Shown: positions 6,571-8,965 of the stretch, one piece after another | How positions within the stretch are numbered: the stretch's first letter is position 1 | Layout of the letters: every line of letters begins with the position of its first letter | DNA from: an uncultured Porphyromonadaceae bacterium | GTDB taxonomy: Bacteria; Bacteroidota; Bacteroidia; Bacteroidales; Muribaculaceae | Direction of reading: 5' to 3' | DNA length: 8,965 bases | NCBI GenBank assembly: GCA_947176285.1 | Contig: CAMWQF010000103.1 | Coordinates: 1 to 8,965, forward strand | Made by a program: the position numbers and the translations under genes | The notes under the pieces: generated by a model | Told to the model about the DNA's origin: nothing | What the model saw: only the letters and a program-made list of their open reading frames with translations | The model's database searches: none

Positions 6571-8226
6571 TCAAATATCCTTATCGTGCTCAAGGAGCAG
6601 AGTCATCGAAGGACGGTCGCACACCTCAGCAGGACCGAAATATTGGATTGGACCCGGATACTGATAAAGAGTATTCAGCATGAGGGTTTCACGCATTGAA
6701 GCAAACTTCATGTATGGTTTGCCCTTCAGGTCGACGAGAGCCTTTTGGATAACAGGCTTCATGTGACCGTGGCGTTTTTCCATATTCATCATCATAGTGA
6801 TAGGAATACCACCAGCGATCCAGTTTTCGGGTTTGTCAGTCAGGTTGCGAACCGAGCTCATATATCCGGTAACACCGCTATTGATAAGCATTGCAGCATT
6901 GAAGCCGAGAGCGTAGCAATAGTCAGCATCGAAGTTAGTCGGGTCTGCACAACGGCCCTCATAGCCGAAGAAGTGGTGCTGAGTAGCATATTTGCCATGA
7001 TATTGGCCATCTTTCTTAAGTTCAGCGAGACGTTTGCCAACCATATCAGCAAGAAGTTCCTCAGTGTCAATGAGCGACACCTGAACATTACCATGGCTGT
7101 CGCGGTCAAGACTAAGCTGAAGAGCTATGTTCTTAGGAAGCGAAAGGAATAGTTCTGCCTCTGAAGGCTGGAGATATTTAGCAATAGCTGTAAGCTTCTC
7201 TTCATCTCTAAGAGGTTCGAATTCAGCTGCATGCTCAGCAAGGATATCATTAAGCTGGGCAATGAGGAGTTTCATAGAAGGGATAAACTCGATGAGACCT
7301 TCAGGAACAAGAACAGTGCCAAAGTTCCAGCCCATCTTCGCACGCTCTACGATCATGTAGCAAAGTTGATTGACGATATTGTCAAGAGTCATACGCTTAG
7401 CCTGCACCTCTTCTGAGATAAGGCAATAGTTGGGCTGGCATTCGAGTGCACATTCAAGAGCGATATGGCTTGCAGAGCGGCCCATGAGCTTGATGAAGTG
7501 ATAATACTTCTTAGCAGAGTTGCAGTCGCGCTGTATGTTACCGATTACCTCGGAATAAACCTTGCAAGCAGTGTCAAAACCGAATGAAGTCTCAATCCAC
7601 TTATTCTTGAGGTCGCCGTCGATAGTCTTAGGCACACCAATCACTTGGACACCGGCACCATTTGCCTTATAGTATTCAGCGAGCACACAAGCGTTGGTAT
7701 TGGAGTCATCGCCGCCAATGATCACGAGAGCCTTGATATTAAGTTCCTTTAGAATTTTAAGTCCTGAATCAAACTGTTCGGGACTTTCGAGCTTAGTGCG
7801 TCCGGAACCAATGATATCGAATCCACCGGTATTACGGTAATCTTTCAGGAAACCTTCAGTTATCTCCATATACTGATGGTCGACAAAGCCTGAAGGACCC
7901 ATAAGGAAACCATAAAGACGGCACTCCTTATTCAGTTTCTTAAGAGCGTCGAAAATACCGCTGACCACATTGTGTCCACCTGGAGCCTGACCGCCGGAAA
8001 GGATTATACCGACGTTAAACGGTTCCTCTACACGCTGCGGATTCTCATCAGACACAAACTCCACGATAGGGAGACCATATGTGTTAGGGAAAAGCTTCTT
8101 GATTTCTTCTTGATCGGCAACTGACTGAGTAGGCTCGCCTACTTTCAGTTTCACTGCGCCCTTAAGGGCATTTGGGAGTTTAGGCTGATATTCAGCACGA
8201 ACTCTCTGAAGTGGACTTTTTTTCAT
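6571..8226 (-). CDS. pfp: Diphosphate--fructose-6-phosphate 1-phosphotransferase (PPi-dependent phosphofructokinase, long form)
   Basis: A 551-residue cytoplasmic enzyme that reversibly phosphorylates fructose 6-phosphate to fructose 1,6-bisphosphate using pyrophosphate instead of ATP, so it can serve glycolysis or gluconeogenesis. Motifs: the glycine-rich SGGQAPGGHN (77-86), GGDDSNT (171-177), PKTIDGDL (199-206), LMGRSASHIALE (247-258), VPEGLIEF (307-314) and GYEGR (421-425). In this family Asp at the second position of GGDD (where ATP enzymes have Gly) and Lys of PKTIDGD mark pyrophosphate use; both are present. Length fits the long plant/Bacteroidetes-type PPi enzymes rather than the short (about 320-residue) ATP enzymes. 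ATG 8226 was chosen because a promoter at 8263-8294 would place the start of transcription inside the alternative TTG 8265 extension, whose first residues do not look like family sequence. It is first in an operon with the MFS transporter, with a 2-base gap. Confidence 0.97.
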   Translation of the reverse strand: MKKSPLQRVRAEYQPKLPNALKGAVKLKVGEPTQSVADQEEIKKLFPNTYGLPIVEFVSDENPQRVEEPFNVGIILSGGQAPGGHNVVSGIFDALKKLNKECRLYGFLMGPSGFVDHQYMEITEGFLKDYRNTGGFDIIGSGRTKLESPEQFDSGLKILKELNIKALVIIGGDDSNTNACVLAEYYKANGAGVQVIGVPKTIDGDLKNKWIETSFGFDTACKVYSEVIGNIQRDCNSAKKYYHFIKLMGRSASHIALECALECQPNYCLISEEVQAKRMTLDNIVNQLCYMIVERAKMGWNFGTVLVPEGLIEFIPSMKLLIAQLNDILAEHAAEFEPLRDEEKLTAIAKYLQPSEAELFLSLPKNIALQLSLDRDSHGNVQVSLIDTEELLADMVGKRLAELKKDGQYHGKYATQHHFFGYEGRCADPTNFDADYCYALGFNAAMLINSGVTGYMSSVRNLTDKPENWIAGGIPITMMMNMEKRHGHMKPVIQKALVDLKGKPYMKFASMRETLMLNTLYQYPGPIQYFGPAEVCDRPSMTLLLEHDKDI

Positions 8227-8262
8227 AATGAAGTAGAATCTAAAAAAATTTCTTTTGAGGTG

Positions 8263-8294
8263 CAAAATTAATGAATAAAATCAAGTTATCCAAA
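8263..8294 (-). promoter_or_regulatory. Bacteroidetes-type promoter for the phosphofructokinase operon
   Basis: On the minus strand TAATTTTG (8270-8263) matches the Bacteroidetes -7 consensus TAnnTTTG exactly, and TTTG (8294-8291) matches the -33 box, with 20 bases between them. Transcription would start near 8257, about 30 bases before the ATG at 8226, giving a short AT-rich leader without a Shine-Dalgarno sequence, as is usual in this phylum. Confidence 0.75.
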
Positions 8295-8362
8295 AAAATC
8301 AGTGACAAGAGTTTTAAAAACTTAAATTTTTTACAAAAAAAGCACATAAACCGAGCATATAA

Positions 8363-8394
8363 TTTTTAACATTGAAAATTATTTATTATTTTTG
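8363..8394 (+). promoter_or_regulatory. Bacteroidetes-type promoter for the exported-protein gene
   Basis: TATTTTTG (8387-8394) is an exact match to TAnnTTTG. TTTT at 8363-8366 is a 3-of-4 match to the TTTG -33 box at 20 bases spacing. The box lies 32 bases before the ATG at 8427, leaving an A-rich leader of about 25 bases. The -33 region overlaps an inverted repeat AATTTT/AAAATT (8361-8366 and 8375-8380), which could be chance in such AT-rich DNA. Confidence 0.65.
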
Positions 8395-8426
8395 CACTTT
8401 GATAAATAAACATAATACACTCTAAC

Positions 8427-8965
8427 ATGAAACTTACAATAGGGAAAGCATTACGAAATGTTGCGACCTTTGCCATGGCACTTTTCAGCGCAACGGCATC
8501 AGCAGGGATTGCAGTGCTTGACATATGCGAGCGAAATTATGAGGTGGAGTCATTAGGCACCGGTTCCCGACAAGTATATTCAGCCAGTTACTTGTGTGAC
8601 ATCGCCGGATATGACTATATTGTCACCGACAGCCTTGAAGAGGCAATGAATGAAGACATGATTTTGCTTGCCAACGTAATGACTAATACATCTTTCACAA
8701 AAGAAGAATTAGGCAATATCGCAGAGTGGATAAAGGCAGGAGGCGTGTTTGTAGTTCCTGCGATAAAGAGTGTTCCTTCAAGCGCATCCGAAGAAATAGA
8801 AGAGATATTCGGCATAGATGCCAAAGGAAAATTCACAAAGAGCACTGAACGCAAACTGATAAAGTGGAATTCCGAATATTTCGCGGATCGTGAACTTGAA
8901 TATATAGATGAAGATCACGAACGTGAGACGTCCATCGGGACAGTGAACAGTTTCATTTTCACCCC
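8427..8965 (+). CDS. Exported protein of unknown function, possibly with a glutamine-amidotransferase-like (ThuA/GATase1-type) fold (3' partial)
   Basis: The frame runs from ATG 8427 to the window end without a stop, giving 179 residues plus two bases. The N-terminus is a clear signal peptide (MKLTIGKALRNVATFAMALF, cut probably after ATASA at residue 26). The mature part begins with a hydrophobic strand GIAVLD and contains a strand-like MILLANV (78-84), a turn, a helix (TKEELGNIAEWIKAGG, 91-106) and another strand VFVVPA (107-112). A strand naming a buried position, then a helix ending WIKAGG before a hydrophobic strand, is a pattern seen in GATase1-like and ThuA-like domains, but no catalytic Cys or His triad can be assigned in this fragment. 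The function is unknown. It is transcribed divergently from the phosphofructokinase operon, from its own promoter 32 bases upstream. The gene continues outside the window. Confidence 0.8.
   Translation, partial: MKLTIGKALRNVATFAMALFSATASAGIAVLDICERNYEVESLGTGSRQVYSASYLCDIAGYDYIVTDSLEEAMNEDMILLANVMTNTSFTKEELGNIAEWIKAGGVFVVPAIKSVPSSASEEIEEIFGIDAKGKFTKSTERKLIKWNSEYFADRELEYIDEDHERETSIGTVNSFIFT

Noticed and set aside
8227..8265. N-terminal extension of phosphofructokinase from TTG 8265
   Set aside because: It overlaps the -7 promoter box, and the extension (rich in Phe and basic residues) does not look like family sequence, while ATG 8226 gives the expected length.

Overview
The window looks like a chromosomal piece of a gut Bacteroidales bacterium, most like Muribaculaceae or a related family. 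That placement is inferred from four things: a fimbrillin-type lipoprotein of the kind Bacteroidales build into surface fimbriae, a protein with a probable type IX secretion (T9SS) C-terminal signal, a long PPi-dependent phosphofructokinase, and two promoters matching the Bacteroidetes -7 box TAnnTTTG, with no strong Shine-Dalgarno sites. There are no RNA genes, insertion sequences or CRISPR arrays that I can support.

Left part (1-3461, + strand): the tail of an unidentified gene, probably a fimbrillin-like protein, is followed 40 bases later by a 1047-residue lipoprotein. This has a fimbrillin/DUF4906-like N-terminal region, two BACON-like Ig domains and an unrecognised cysteine-rich C-terminal region. 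It looks like a fimbrial tip or accessory adhesin. Base composition drops sharply inside this one gene near base 1750, as if a new 3' half had been joined to an old 5' half. The gene ends at a probable intrinsic terminator.

Middle (3466-4729): a 17-copy, 9-base tandem array (NNGTCRGAC) runs from just after that terminator to the stop codon of a convergent two-gene minus-strand unit. The first gene of the unit encodes a secreted protein that pairs a streptopain propeptide/Spi inhibitor-like domain with a T9SS tail and has no protease domain. The second, overlapping it by one base (TAATG), encodes a 92-residue three-helix membrane protein. Both strands of the array encode Ser-Asp-X repeats in one frame; on the minus strand that frame is the membrane protein's own, separated only by its TAG.

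Right part (4811-8965): a minus-strand operon encodes PPi-phosphofructokinase and, 2 bases later, an MFS transporter resembling MFSD1, ending in a strong hairpin terminator. An AT-rich divergent promoter region separates it from a + strand gene for an exported protein of unknown function, cut by the window end.

The features most worth a second look are the composition-chimeric adhesin, the SDx array and its frame relation to the membrane protein, the protease-less Spi-like T9SS protein, and the phosphofructokinase-transporter pairing.
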